Origin: Croceibacterium segetis
GTDB taxonomy: Bacteria > Pseudomonadota > Alphaproteobacteria > Sphingomonadales > Sphingomonadaceae
Direction: 5' to 3'
Assembly (NCBI RefSeq): GCF_011320115.1
Contig: NZ_JAANOZ010000001.1
Location: 298,447 to 362,446, forward strand
DNA: 64,000 nucleotides
This document shows, piece by piece, positions 53,830 to 63,351 of this stretch (its first letter is position 1; each line of letters begins with the position of its first letter). The notes under the pieces are model-generated. The model was given only the letters and a program-made list of their open reading frames with translations. It did no database searches and was not told where the DNA came from. Position numbers and translations under genes: made by a program.

Positions 53830-54765
53830 ATGAGAGCCTTCATCTTCCCCGGCCAGGGCAGTCAGAAAGTCGGCATGGGCGCCGAGCTGGCCGCGGCCAG
53901 CGCCGCGGCGCGCGAGGTCTTCCAGGAAGTCGACGACGCGCTCGGGCAGAAGCTGTCGGCGATCATGGGAGAAGGTCCCGAGGACACGCTCATGCTGACC
54001 GAGAACGCGCAACCGGCGATCATGGCGAACGCCATCGCAGTCTTGCGCGTGCTCGAGAGGGAAGGCGGCATTTCGCTGGCCGACAAGGGCGATTGCGTGG
54101 CCGGCCACAGCCTCGGGGAGTATACCGCGCTGTGTGCTGTCGGCGCCTTCACGTTGGCCGACACCGCGCGGCTCCTGAGGCTGCGCGGATTGGCCATGCA
54201 GGCAGCGGTGCCAGTCGGCGAGGGCGCCATGTGCGCCTTGCTTGGCGCCGACATCGACAAGGCCACCGCGCTCGCCGAGGCAGCGGCCCAGGACGAGGTC
54301 TGCGAAGTCGCCAACGACAACGATCCCGGCCAGGTCGTGCTTTCCGGCGCCAAAGGTGCGATCGAGCGCGCCGTGGCGATGGCCAAGGATCTCGGCATCA
54401 AGCGCGGCGTGCTTCTCCCCGTCTCCGCGCCGTTCCACTGCTCGCTGATGAAGCCGGCGGCCGACGCGATGGATGAAGCGCTGAAACGGGTTCCCCCGCA
54501 GCCCTTCCGTCTGCCGCTTTATGCCAATGTCACCGCCGCTTCGTGCACCGATCCCGAGGCCGAGCGCCTGCTGCTCGTGCAGCAAGTCACCGGGCGCGTC
54601 CGCTGGCGCGAGAGCGTGCTGGCGATGAAGGCCGCCGGGGTCGACCGTTTCGTCGAGCTCGGCGGCAAGGTTCTCGGCCCGATGGTCTCGCGTACCGTCG
54701 AAGATGTAACCGTCACCAGCGTGGTGACCATGGCCGACATCGAAGCGCTGGCGAAGGAGCTGTGA
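53830..54765 (+). CDS. fabD: Malonyl-CoA:ACP transacylase
   Basis: Loads malonyl onto ACP. 311 residues. FPGQGSQKVGMG at the N-terminus, nucleophile Ser94 in GHSLGEY and the partner His in APFHCSLM (about 204). GGAGAGACG precedes the ATG. Two nt separate it from fabG, the usual fab order; acpP and fabF are not in the window. Confidence 0.96.
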   Translation: MRAFIFPGQGSQKVGMGAELAAASAAAREVFQEVDDALGQKLSAIMGEGPEDTLMLTENAQPAIMANAIAVLRVLEREGGISLADKGDCVAGHSLGEYTALCAVGAFTLADTARLLRLRGLAMQAAVPVGEGAMCALLGADIDKATALAEAAAQDEVCEVANDNDPGQVVLSGAKGAIERAVAMAKDLGIKRGVLLPVSAPFHCSLMKPAADAMDEALKRVPPQPFRLPLYANVTAASCTDPEAERLLLVQQVTGRVRWRESVLAMKAAGVDRFVELGGKVLGPMVSRTVEDVTVTSVVTMADIEALAKEL

Positions 54766-54767
54766 GC

Positions 54768-55529
54768 ATGTTCGATCTTACCGGAATGACCGCCCTCGTC
54801 ACCGGAGCCAGCGGCGGGATCGGCTCGTCGATTGCGCGATGCCTGGCTGCGCAGGGGGCGCGGCTGGCGTTGTCGGGGTCGAATTCGAGCAAGCTGCGCT
54901 CGTTTCGCGAGGAGCTGAACGACGAGTACCGGCACCCGAACGGCACGCACGTGGACATCACCTGCGACCTGTCGAACGCCACCCAGGTCGAGGAGCTGGT
55001 GCCCGCCGCGCTCGACACGTTCGGGCAGCTCGACATCCTCGTCAACAACGCCGGGATCACCCGCGACAACCTGGCGATGCGGATGAAGGACGAGGAGTGG
55101 GACGCGGTGATCCGCATCAACCTCGAAGCCGCGTTTCGCCTGATGCGCGCCGCCTCGCGGCCGATGATGAAGGCGCGCTTCGGGCGTATTGTCACCATCA
55201 CCAGCGTCGTCGGCGCGACCGGCAATCCGGGGCAGATGAACTACGCGGCGGCCAAGGCCGGGCTGGTCGGCATGACCAAGAGCTTCGCGCAGGAAGTCGC
55301 CAGCCGCGGGATCACCGCCAATTGCGTCGCACCCGGCTTCATCCGCACCGCAATGACCGAAGTGCTGCCCGACGCGCAGAAGGAGGCGCTCAACGCGCGC
55401 ATTCCGATCGGCCGGATGGGCGAGGGCGGGGACATCGGCGCGGCCGTGGTCTATCTCGCCAGCAAGGAGGCGGGCTACGTCACAGGCCAGACGCTGCACG
55501 TCAACGGCGGCATGGCGATGTTCGCCTGA
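54768..55529 (+). CDS. fabG: 3-oxoacyl-ACP reductase
   Basis: NADPH-dependent SDR of fatty acid elongation. 253 residues. TGASGGIG (12-19), NNAG (93-96) and the catalytic Ser146, Tyr159 and Lys163 are present; C-terminal GQTLHVNGGMAM is typical. Co-transcribed with fabD. Confidence 0.94.
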   Translation: MFDLTGMTALVTGASGGIGSSIARCLAAQGARLALSGSNSSKLRSFREELNDEYRHPNGTHVDITCDLSNATQVEELVPAALDTFGQLDILVNNAGITRDNLAMRMKDEEWDAVIRINLEAAFRLMRAASRPMMKARFGRIVTITSVVGATGNPGQMNYAAAKAGLVGMTKSFAQEVASRGITANCVAPGFIRTAMTEVLPDAQKEALNARIPIGRMGEGGDIGAAVVYLASKEAGYVTGQTLHVNGGMAMFA

Positions 55530-55679
55530 GAGCGCGTTTATCCCCAGCGCTTCGCCATTCATCCTTGCCGCATCCGCCCCTAGCGCTAAGGGTATTGGCG
55601 ACATTTTCCGGCGCTTGAGGGCGATTCCGGCCTTTCCCGGTCACTCCCGGGGGCGCGCAAGGGGGAACGAGAAGGACCG

Positions 55680-56807
55680 ATGAAGGCCACCATCGAACGC
55701 GCCAAGCTGCTTCGCTGCCTGTCTCACGTGCAGTCGGTGGTCGAACGGCGCAACACGATCCCGATCCTGTCGAACGTGCTGATCGAGGCTTCGGTCGACG
55801 GGCTGGTCAAGATCATGGCCACCGACCTCGACTTGCAGGTGATCGAGAGCCTTGACGCCGCCTCGGTCGAGACCGCCGGGGCGATTACCGTCTCGGCGCA
55901 CTTGCTCTTCGACATCGCCCGCAAGCTCCCCGACGGCAGCCAGGTCAGCCTCGAGACCGCCGACAACCGGATGACCGTCAAGGCGGGGCGCAGTCGCTTC
56001 TCGCTGCCGACGCTGCCGCGCGACGATTTTCCCGTCATCGTCGAGGGCGACTTGCCGACCAGCTTCGAAATCCCGGCCAAGACGCTGGCCGAGCTGATCG
56101 ACCGCACCCGCTTCGCGATCTCGACCGAAGAGACGCGCTATTACCTCAACGGCATCTTCCTGCACGTGTCGGAGGAGGACAAGCCGGTGCTCAAGGCGGC
56201 GGCGACCGACGGCCACCGGCTCGCGCGCTTCACCATTCCACGCCCCGACGGCGCCGAGGGCATGCCCGACGTAATCGTGCCGCGCAAAGCGGTGGCGGAG
56301 CTGCGCAAGCTGCTCGAGGAAGCGCTCGACGGCAATGTCGAGGTCGACCTCTCGGCGAGCAAGATCCGCTTCACGCTCGGCGGCGAAGGCGGGATGGTCC
56401 TCACCAGCAAACTGATTGACGGTACCTTCCCCGATTATTCGCGCGTTATTCCAACGGGTAACGACAAGCTCTTGAAACTCGATCCGAAGAGTTTCTACGA
56501 GGGCGTCGACCGCGTCGCGACGATCGCAACCGAGCGCACCCGCGCGGTCAAGATGGCGCTTGATGCCGACAAGGTGACGCTGTCGGTGACCAGCCCCGAC
56601 AATGGCACCGCGGCCGAGGAAGTCTCCGCCGACTACCGCTCCGAACCGTTCGAGATCGGCTTCAACGCCAACTACCTCAAGGACATTCTCGGCCAGATCG
56701 ACGGCGACACAGTGGAGCTGCACCTCGCCGACGCCGGCGCGCCGACGCTGATCCGTCAGGACGAAAAGAGCCCCGCGCTCTACGTATTGATGCCGATGCG
56801 GGTCTAA
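55680..56807 (+). CDS. dnaN: DNA polymerase III beta subunit (sliding clamp)
   Basis: 375 residues, three-domain clamp. Begins MKATIERAKLLRCLSHVQSV; ATDGHRLA, SFPDYSRVIP-type TFPDYSRVIP and the C-terminal LYVLMPMRV match the family. Located away from dnaA, as in many alphaproteobacteria. A DnaA-box-like TTATCCCCA (one mismatch to TTATCCACA) lies about 140 nt upstream but is single. Stop overlaps the convergent reductase gene by 4 nt. Confidence 0.97.
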   Translation: MKATIERAKLLRCLSHVQSVVERRNTIPILSNVLIEASVDGLVKIMATDLDLQVIESLDAASVETAGAITVSAHLLFDIARKLPDGSQVSLETADNRMTVKAGRSRFSLPTLPRDDFPVIVEGDLPTSFEIPAKTLAELIDRTRFAISTEETRYYLNGIFLHVSEEDKPVLKAAATDGHRLARFTIPRPDGAEGMPDVIVPRKAVAELRKLLEEALDGNVEVDLSASKIRFTLGGEGGMVLTSKLIDGTFPDYSRVIPTGNDKLLKLDPKSFYEGVDRVATIATERTRAVKMALDADKVTLSVTSPDNGTAAEEVSADYRSEPFEIGFNANYLKDILGQIDGDTVELHLADAGAPTLIRQDEKSPALYVLMPMRV

Positions 56808-58120
56808 CCCCGCGCCCTGATCATCGCTTCGATATCGACGAACTTCTCGCGCGGCGCGCCTTCGCGGGCGGCGCGTTCCTCGGCTTCCTCGATCTTCTTC
56901 CAGTCGCGGAATGTCACCACATCGAGCCCGCGTGCCTCGGCCAGCGCGTCGAAACCCGGACGGCCATGGCGCGCGGCACCACCGAGCGCTCCGCTCTCGA
57001 TGTCCTCGCGGATGAGCTTGACCACGCCGAACCCGTCGGGCTTGTTGGTGCCGATCGTGCCCGACGGGCCGCGGCGGGCCCAGCCGACGGCGTAGAGGCC
57101 AGGGAGGATGCGCCCGTCGTCGTTGGCGAAGCGCCCCTGCCGCTCGTCGAAGGGCACGTCGGGGATCGGCGTCGTGCGATAGCCGATGCAACTCACCACC
57201 AGGCTGGCGGGAATGCTGTAGCGCTCGCCGGTGCCGCTCGCTCGTCCGGCGACGACTTCGGTGCGCTCGACCTCGATCGACTCGACCTTGCCGTCTCCGC
57301 TCAGTGCCATCGGTTGGGCGAAGAAATCGAACTCGATGGCGATGCGCTTCTCGGCGCGGATATGCTCGGGCATGGCGGCAAAGCCGCGGATCAGGGTGAC
57401 GGACTTGCGCAGGCCCGGTTCGAGGATCGCGTCCTCGGCTTCGTCCGGCAAGTCGCGCGGATCGACATGCGGCGCGGCGCGCTCGAGCTCGCCCAGTTCG
57501 CCCAGTTCCTTGGGCGTCATCATGATCTGGTGCGGTCCGCGCCGGCCGAGGATCACGATCCGCTCGATCTTCGAGGCCATCAGGGCGTCGAGCGCATGGG
57601 CGACGATATCGCTTCCGGCGAACTCATTCTGTGTCTTGGCGAGGATCCGCGCCACGTCGAGCGCGACGTTGCCCATGCCGATCACCACCGCGGTCTTGCC
57701 CGACAGGTCGGGGTCGAGCTCGGCGAATTCCGGATGGCCGTTGTACCAGCCGACGAAGGCCGCGCTGCCGAACACGTTGCCGAGCTCCGCCCCGGGAATG
57801 TCGAGCGGCCGGTCCTTGGGCGCGCCGGTCGCCAGGACCACGGCGTCGTACAGCTCCTGCAGCTCGGGGATCGTCACGTCCCTGCCTACGGTGACGTTGC
57901 CGACGAAGCGCACGTTGTCGCTCAGCGCCGTCTTCTCGTATCGCCGCGAGACTGCCTTGATCGACTGGTGATCGGGCGCCACGCCGGTGCGAATCAGCCC
58001 ATAGGGAACCGGCAGCAGGTCGAAGATGTCGACCCGCACGTCATCGCCGAATTCCTTCTGCGCGGCCTCGGCGGTGTAGTAGCCTGCCGGGCCGGACCCG
58101 ACGATCGCAATGTGGCGCAT
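56804..58120 (-). CDS. Ferredoxin-NADP+ reductase, adrenodoxin-reductase type
   Basis: 438 residues. FAD motif IAIVGSGPAGYYTAEAA at the N-terminus, PYGLIRTGVAPDHQ, NADP-binding VIGMGNVALDVARIL and C-terminal GWARRGPSGTIGTNKPD are all typical of FprA/adrenodoxin reductase enzymes, which shuttle electrons between NADPH and ferredoxins that serve P450s or Fe-S assembly. The partner ferredoxin is not adjacent. The C-terminal 60 residues are charged and variable. Confidence 0.9.
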   Translation of the reverse strand: MRHIAIVGSGPAGYYTAEAAQKEFGDDVRVDIFDLLPVPYGLIRTGVAPDHQSIKAVSRRYEKTALSDNVRFVGNVTVGRDVTIPELQELYDAVVLATGAPKDRPLDIPGAELGNVFGSAAFVGWYNGHPEFAELDPDLSGKTAVVIGMGNVALDVARILAKTQNEFAGSDIVAHALDALMASKIERIVILGRRGPHQIMMTPKELGELGELERAAPHVDPRDLPDEAEDAILEPGLRKSVTLIRGFAAMPEHIRAEKRIAIEFDFFAQPMALSGDGKVESIEVERTEVVAGRASGTGERYSIPASLVVSCIGYRTTPIPDVPFDERQGRFANDDGRILPGLYAVGWARRGPSGTIGTNKPDGFGVVKLIREDIESGALGGAARHGRPGFDALAEARGLDVVTFRDWKKIEEAEERAAREGAPREKFVDIEAMIRARG

Positions 58121-58243
58121 GCAACGATCTCCCGGGAGCGATGCTTAAGCCGGGGATTCGCCGCCGCAAGAGAGCGATTGCCGGGATTGGGCAAAACTTG
58201 CCGGGTTAACTGATTTTCAAAGGCATAGCGTCATAGTCGCCCG

Positions 58244-60964
58244 ATGCTTGGTGCGCGACCAGCGGCTCGTCCGATCGGCGAACCTGAAGGCGTGGGCGAA
58301 CGAAGCCCCGTGCGAGAGGGCGCAGCCGCGCCCGGCGCGACGGCAAGGGAGGAAACCCAGGCCGACCGGCGCCGGCATATCGCCCGCCGCGATCCCTCCG
58401 AAGACCGCCTCTCGCTGTCGGGCGTGGAGGCGACCGGCATGTCCGGCATGCTGCCGCGCGCGTCGCGTTACCTCGCCGCAGTCATTCCCGGCGCGGTCGC
58501 GTTCAATGCAGCCATGACGAGGACATCGCCTCCGCCCGCGGCTGTGGCTTGTTTCCTTCTCTCGTTCGCCGGCTTCTGCGCGCTTCCGCTTGCCCGACGG
58601 ATGGAAGCCAGGCCCGGCGGCGGCATGTTCCGCAAGGCCGGGCTGGCGCTGACGGTGCTTGTCCCGCTGCTGCTGTTCGCCGAAGGCGCCGTCGCCTGGA
58701 ACCGCTCGGGCGTGTTGCCCATGCCGGCGCTCATCTGCATGCTGATCGGTGTCGGCGCCGTGGCCGGCGCGCACTTGCGGCGCCAGGCGGGGCTCATCGT
58801 CGGCGGGCAGATCGCCTTGTGGCTACCCATGAGCGGCATGACCACGCCGCCTTTCGCCGTGACGCTCCTGCTTCTCGGTCTTGCTGCCGTGCTCATCGCC
58901 ACTCGCGAGCAGCGCAAGCTCGATAGCGCCGACCTGCAGCGCCGTCTGGCCCGCGACCGCGCGCAAACCCGCGCCCGCGACATTCTCGCCGATTACGAGG
59001 AGACCGGGCAGGGCTGGTTCTGGGAGACCGACCGCCGCTCGCAGTTGACTTACGTTTCCACGCCGGTGGCCGCGCTGCTCGGCCTCGATCACGAGGCGTT
59101 GATCGGGCGGCCGCTTACCGAGCTGTTCGACCTCGGCGAGGCCCAGGAAGGCGAACGCAGCTTGCTGTTTCACCTGAGCGCCCGTTCGGCCTTTCACGAG
59201 CTTCCGGTCAAGGCGGCCAGCGGCGAGGAGCGCTGGTGGTCGGTCAGCGGGCGGCCGATCTACGACCAGTTCGACAATTTCGTCGGCTTCCGCGGATCGG
59301 GCAACGACCTCACCGAGAAGCGCCGCAGCCAGGAGAAAGTCTCGCGGCTGGCCAATTACGATTCGCTCACCGGCCTCGCCAACCGCCTACAGATGTCGCA
59401 GTTGCTCGAGAAGATCCTCTCCGCTCCGCAAGAGATGAATCGTAGCTGCGCGGTCATGCTGATCGACCTCGACCGCTTCAAGCACGTCAACGACACTCGC
59501 GGTCACCCGGTCGGCGATGCGCTCTTGCGACAGGTCGCGCAACGCCTCGAACGCACCGTCAGCCAGGCTGGGCGCGTCGGCCGTCTCGGCGGCGACGAAT
59601 TCAAGGTCATCGTTCCCAATCGGACCGAGCGCTCGCGGCTGGCCGACATGGCGAAGGACATCATCCATTCGCTGTCGCAGCCCTATTCGGTCGACGGGCA
59701 AAGCATCGTCATCGGAGCATCGATCGGCATCGCTGTTTCGCCCGATGACGGCACCGACAGCGACGACCTGATCCGCAACGCCGATCTTGCGCTCTACGCG
59801 GCCAAGGATGCCGGCCGCGGCCGCCACCATTTCTATGCCGAGGACCTCCATGCAGCGGCGCATGCGCGCGCCGAGGTGGAGAAGGACCTGCGCGGCGCCA
59901 TCGCCAACGGAGACTTGCAGCTGTTCTACCAGCCGGTCGTGGCGACCGCGAGCGAGCAGATCGTCGGTTTCGAGGCGCTTCTGCGCTGGAAACATTCGAC
60001 GCAAGGCTGGATCTCGCCCGACAAGTTCGTCGGCATCGCCGAAGATAGCGGCATGATCGCGCAGATCGGCGAATGGGCGCTGCGCACGGCCTGCCACGAT
60101 CTCGCCAAATGGCCGGAGGACGTCCGCTGCGCGGTCAATGTCTCGCCGCTGCAATTCGCCAACAAGGAGCTGCCGACGGTCGTCACCAACGCGATCGCCC
60201 AGGCCGGCATCCGGCCATCGCGTCTGGAGCTGGAAATCACCGAAAGCGTGTTCCTGAACGACGACGACGGGACCGACGCCATGTTTGCCGCGCTCAAGCG
60301 CATCGGCGTGCGCCTGGCGCTCGACGACTTCGGTACCGGCTATTCCTCGCTCGGCTATCTGAAGAAGGCGCCGTTCGACAAGATCAAGATCGACCAGAGC
60401 TTCGTGCGCGGCACGACCCAGCCAGGCAGCCGCAACGGCGCGATCATCGCCTCGATCACCAGCCTGGCGCACGCCCTTGGCATGGATACCACCGCCGAAG
60501 GAGTCGAGACGCTCGACGAGCTCGACCTCGTGCGCATGCACGGCTGCAGCCATGTCCAGGGCTTCATCTACGAACGGCCGCTCGATGCCTCGGCGGCGCT
60601 GGAACGGCTCAAGACCGGCCTCGCCGCGGTGGCCAAGGGCCCGCGCTCGGCGCGCGCTCCGCGCCAGACGATGCTACGCAAGGTGCTGCTCGACCACAAC
60701 GGGCAGTTCTACAACGGCACGATCCGCAACATCTCGAGCACGGGGGCGCTGGTCGAAGGGCTGTGGAACGTGCCCGTGGGCACTATCTTCAAGATCCAGC
60801 TTTCCGACAACCATGTGGCTGTAGCGACCACGCGGTGGTGTGCGCAGGACCGTCTGGGGCTGGAATTCGCACGTCCGCTGCCGCGCGACGCAAGCGGCCG
60901 GATCGAGGCGGTGCAGGATGGCCCACCGCCGGCGCGACGGCCGCTGATCCAGAAGGCTGGATAG
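58244..60964 (+). CDS. Membrane-bound PAS-GGDEF-EAL-PilZ c-di-GMP protein
   Basis: 906 residues. N-terminal charged region, about five membrane helices (77-220), PAS (about 250-360), GGDEF (intact GGDEF 449-453), EAL (intact EAL 577-579, Asn632, Glu664, DDFG 694-697, Lys715) and a C-terminal PilZ (about 805-890). The inhibitory RxxD site before GGDEF is absent. The PilZ RxxxR is altered (Gln808 in place of the first Arg); NxSxxG (829-834) is intact. Start 58244 is the longest; ATG 58439 (residue 66) has GGAGG 8 nt upstream and may be the true start. Confidence 0.88.
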   Translation: MLGARPAARPIGEPEGVGERSPVREGAAAPGATAREETQADRRRHIARRDPSEDRLSLSGVEATGMSGMLPRASRYLAAVIPGAVAFNAAMTRTSPPPAAVACFLLSFAGFCALPLARRMEARPGGGMFRKAGLALTVLVPLLLFAEGAVAWNRSGVLPMPALICMLIGVGAVAGAHLRRQAGLIVGGQIALWLPMSGMTTPPFAVTLLLLGLAAVLIATREQRKLDSADLQRRLARDRAQTRARDILADYEETGQGWFWETDRRSQLTYVSTPVAALLGLDHEALIGRPLTELFDLGEAQEGERSLLFHLSARSAFHELPVKAASGEERWWSVSGRPIYDQFDNFVGFRGSGNDLTEKRRSQEKVSRLANYDSLTGLANRLQMSQLLEKILSAPQEMNRSCAVMLIDLDRFKHVNDTRGHPVGDALLRQVAQRLERTVSQAGRVGRLGGDEFKVIVPNRTERSRLADMAKDIIHSLSQPYSVDGQSIVIGASIGIAVSPDDGTDSDDLIRNADLALYAAKDAGRGRHHFYAEDLHAAAHARAEVEKDLRGAIANGDLQLFYQPVVATASEQIVGFEALLRWKHSTQGWISPDKFVGIAEDSGMIAQIGEWALRTACHDLAKWPEDVRCAVNVSPLQFANKELPTVVTNAIAQAGIRPSRLELEITESVFLNDDDGTDAMFAALKRIGVRLALDDFGTGYSSLGYLKKAPFDKIKIDQSFVRGTTQPGSRNGAIIASITSLAHALGMDTTAEGVETLDELDLVRMHGCSHVQGFIYERPLDASAALERLKTGLAAVAKGPRSARAPRQTMLRKVLLDHNGQFYNGTIRNISSTGALVEGLWNVPVGTIFKIQLSDNHVAVATTRWCAQDRLGLEFARPLPRDASGRIEAVQDGPPPARRPLIQKAG

Positions 60965-61078
60965 CTGGTCGGCAGCCTGCCGTGCTTAGAGGATTGTTAA
61001 GCGCGAAGGTCTAGAAATACGTTTTATCACTTGGGCTTGCGTCGGAAACGAGAAGCGGGAGTCAAACGCGGACACTAG

Positions 61079-63304
61079 ATGGCGATGCGCGGCATCTTGC
61101 AAGGATTGGGGACCAAGCCGGGTCCGGGCGGACGCGCGTCTCGCGCCGGCGACGACATCCTGTCGCCGATCGCCATGGACGATTCCCATCGCCGGCTACA
61201 ATTGCTAGACGAGTTCGAGGCGGGCGGGATCGCGTGGTTCTGGGCCACCGATGACCAGAACCGCCTGATCTACCTGTCGCCGAGCGCCGCCGAGTTGTTC
61301 GGCCTTAGCCACCAGGACCTGATCGGGCGGGCGCTCGCGTCGCTGTTCATTCTCGAGCAGGACGTCAACGACGAGGCCGCCGAGCGGCCCTTGCCGTTCC
61401 TCCTGAGCGCGCGCACCAAGTTCGCCAACCTGACCGTTCGGCTCGCCAGCGAAGGCGACCCGAGGTGGTGGACTATCAGCGGCAAGCCCTACCAGGATCC
61501 CGAGGGAGCGTTCCTCGGTTATCGCGGCGGCGCCAAGGACATCACCGCCGACTACGAACGCAATCGCGACACCTCGCGTGCCGCCCAGTTTGATGCTCTG
61601 ACCGGCCTTGCCAATCGTAACCGCATGAGCAAGCGGCTGACCGCCCTCCTCACCGCCTACCGTTCGGCCAAACGCAGTTGCGCCTTGATGATGCTCGACC
61701 TCGACCGCTTCAAGCAGGTCAACGACACGCTCGGACATCCGGCGGGCGACGAGTTGCTCAAGCAGGTCGCACAGCGGCTCGAACGGATCGTCGGAACTAA
61801 GGGCGAGATCGGGCGCCTGGGCGGCGACGAGTTCCAGATCATCCTCCCCGACATCGACGACCGTGGCGAGCTTGGCGAGCTGGCCCACCGGATCATCCAG
61901 ATGATCTCGCAGCCTTATTCGCTTGACGGCAGCCGGGCGATCATCGGCACTTCGGTCGGCATGGCGATCGCACCCTACGACGGCATCGAGCCGGCCGACC
62001 TGATCAAGAGCGCCGACCTCGCGCTCTACGCGGCCAAGGGTGGCGGGCGCGGTCAGTATCGGTTCTATTCGAACGACCTCAAGGACAGCGCGCAGAAGCG
62101 GCGCGAGGTCGAGGAAGACTTGCGCGACGCGCTCACCCGCGGCGAGCTGCAGATGCATTACCAGCCGGTCGTGCGGGCAACCGACAACACGGTTGTCGGT
62201 TTCGAGGCGCTAATGCGCTGGGAACATCCCGAGCGCGGGGCGATCAGCCCGGCGGTGTTCATTCCCATCGCCGAGGAATCGAACCTCATCAACTCGCTCG
62301 GCGAGTGGGCGCTGCGGCAGGCCTGCGCCGACGCCGCGCAATGGCCCGGCGAGCTGCGGGTAGCAGTCAACGTGTCGGCGCACCAGTTCAATTCGGAAAA
62401 CCTGCCGACCGTCGTAACCAACGCGCTCGCCTCGACGGGCCTCAAGGCGCGCCAGCTCGAGCTCGAGATCACCGAGAGTGTGTTCATGGGCGACAAGGCC
62501 GCCGTCGACACGATGTTCGCGCGGCTCAAGAAGATCGGCGTCAAGCTTTCGCTCGACGATTTCGGGACCGGCTATTCGTCGCTCGGCTACTTGCGCCGCG
62601 CGCCGTTCGACAAGATCAAGATCGACCAGGGGTTCGTGCGCGGCTGCACCGAGAGCGACAATTCGAACTCGGCGATCATCGCCGCGATCGTCAGCCTGGC
62701 CGAGGCGCTCGAGATGGAGACCACCGCCGAAGGCGTCGAGGCGATGGACGAGCTGGCCCTGGTGCGCCTGCGCCGTGCGACCAACGTGCAGGGCTTCATC
62801 TACTCGCGCGCCGTGCCGCAGGCACAAGTGCTCGAAAAGCTCGGCGACGGCGATTTCGTCTACCAGCCGTCGGGCCCGCCCAAGCAGCGCTCGCAGCGGC
62901 GCACGGTGTTCCGCAGGATCGGCGTGATTCACGAGGACGCGCGTTACGAAGCGGTCATGCGCAACCTGTCGAAGACCGGCGCGATGATCGAGGGGCTGCT
63001 CGACGTGCCGGTGGGCACCGATCTGGTGCTGGACCTCAGCGAGGGGCAGCTCGCGGTCGGCACTGTACGCCGTTCGCAAGACGCCACGCAGGGTATCGAG
63101 TTCGAAACGCCGCTGATCAGCGACGGCGCCGACGGCCTGTGCACCCGCCACCGCATCTCACCTTACGCGCTCGCCGCCGCCGGGATGCCCTTGAAGGCGC
63201 TGCCCTCGGGCCAGTACGCCCTGATCCAGAACGCCTCCGGCGGCGGTTCGCGCCCCCGGTTCATGCAGGTCGACGTGCAGATGGGCGCCAGCCGCGCGGC
63301 CTAG
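61079..63304 (+). CDS. Cytoplasmic PAS-GGDEF-EAL-PilZ c-di-GMP protein (paralogue)
   Basis: 741 residues, no membrane helices. PAS (about 45-160), GGDEF 248-252, EAL 376-378 with Asn431, Glu463, DDFG 493-496 and Lys514, and PilZ (about 605-680) with complete RxxxR (608-612) and NxSxxG (629-634). Same domain order and high similarity to the preceding gene without its membrane part, so an old tandem duplication is likely. RxxD feedback site absent. Both synthetic and hydrolytic motifs are intact, so net activity cannot be told. Confidence 0.9.
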   Translation: MAMRGILQGLGTKPGPGGRASRAGDDILSPIAMDDSHRRLQLLDEFEAGGIAWFWATDDQNRLIYLSPSAAELFGLSHQDLIGRALASLFILEQDVNDEAAERPLPFLLSARTKFANLTVRLASEGDPRWWTISGKPYQDPEGAFLGYRGGAKDITADYERNRDTSRAAQFDALTGLANRNRMSKRLTALLTAYRSAKRSCALMMLDLDRFKQVNDTLGHPAGDELLKQVAQRLERIVGTKGEIGRLGGDEFQIILPDIDDRGELGELAHRIIQMISQPYSLDGSRAIIGTSVGMAIAPYDGIEPADLIKSADLALYAAKGGGRGQYRFYSNDLKDSAQKRREVEEDLRDALTRGELQMHYQPVVRATDNTVVGFEALMRWEHPERGAISPAVFIPIAEESNLINSLGEWALRQACADAAQWPGELRVAVNVSAHQFNSENLPTVVTNALASTGLKARQLELEITESVFMGDKAAVDTMFARLKKIGVKLSLDDFGTGYSSLGYLRRAPFDKIKIDQGFVRGCTESDNSNSAIIAAIVSLAEALEMETTAEGVEAMDELALVRLRRATNVQGFIYSRAVPQAQVLEKLGDGDFVYQPSGPPKQRSQRRTVFRRIGVIHEDARYEAVMRNLSKTGAMIEGLLDVPVGTDLVLDLSEGQLAVGTVRRSQDATQGIEFETPLISDGADGLCTRHRISPYALAAAGMPLKALPSGQYALIQNASGGGSRPRFMQVDVQMGASRAA

Positions 63305-63351
63305 AGAACAGCCGGGCTGACAGGGCGGGGCAGTGCGGCTAAGGGCGCGGC

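Noticed and set aside
55530..55679. Possible replication origin next to dnaN
   Set aside because: Only one imperfect DnaA-box-like TTATCCCCA, no AT-rich unwinding region, and dnaA, parA or gidA are absent.
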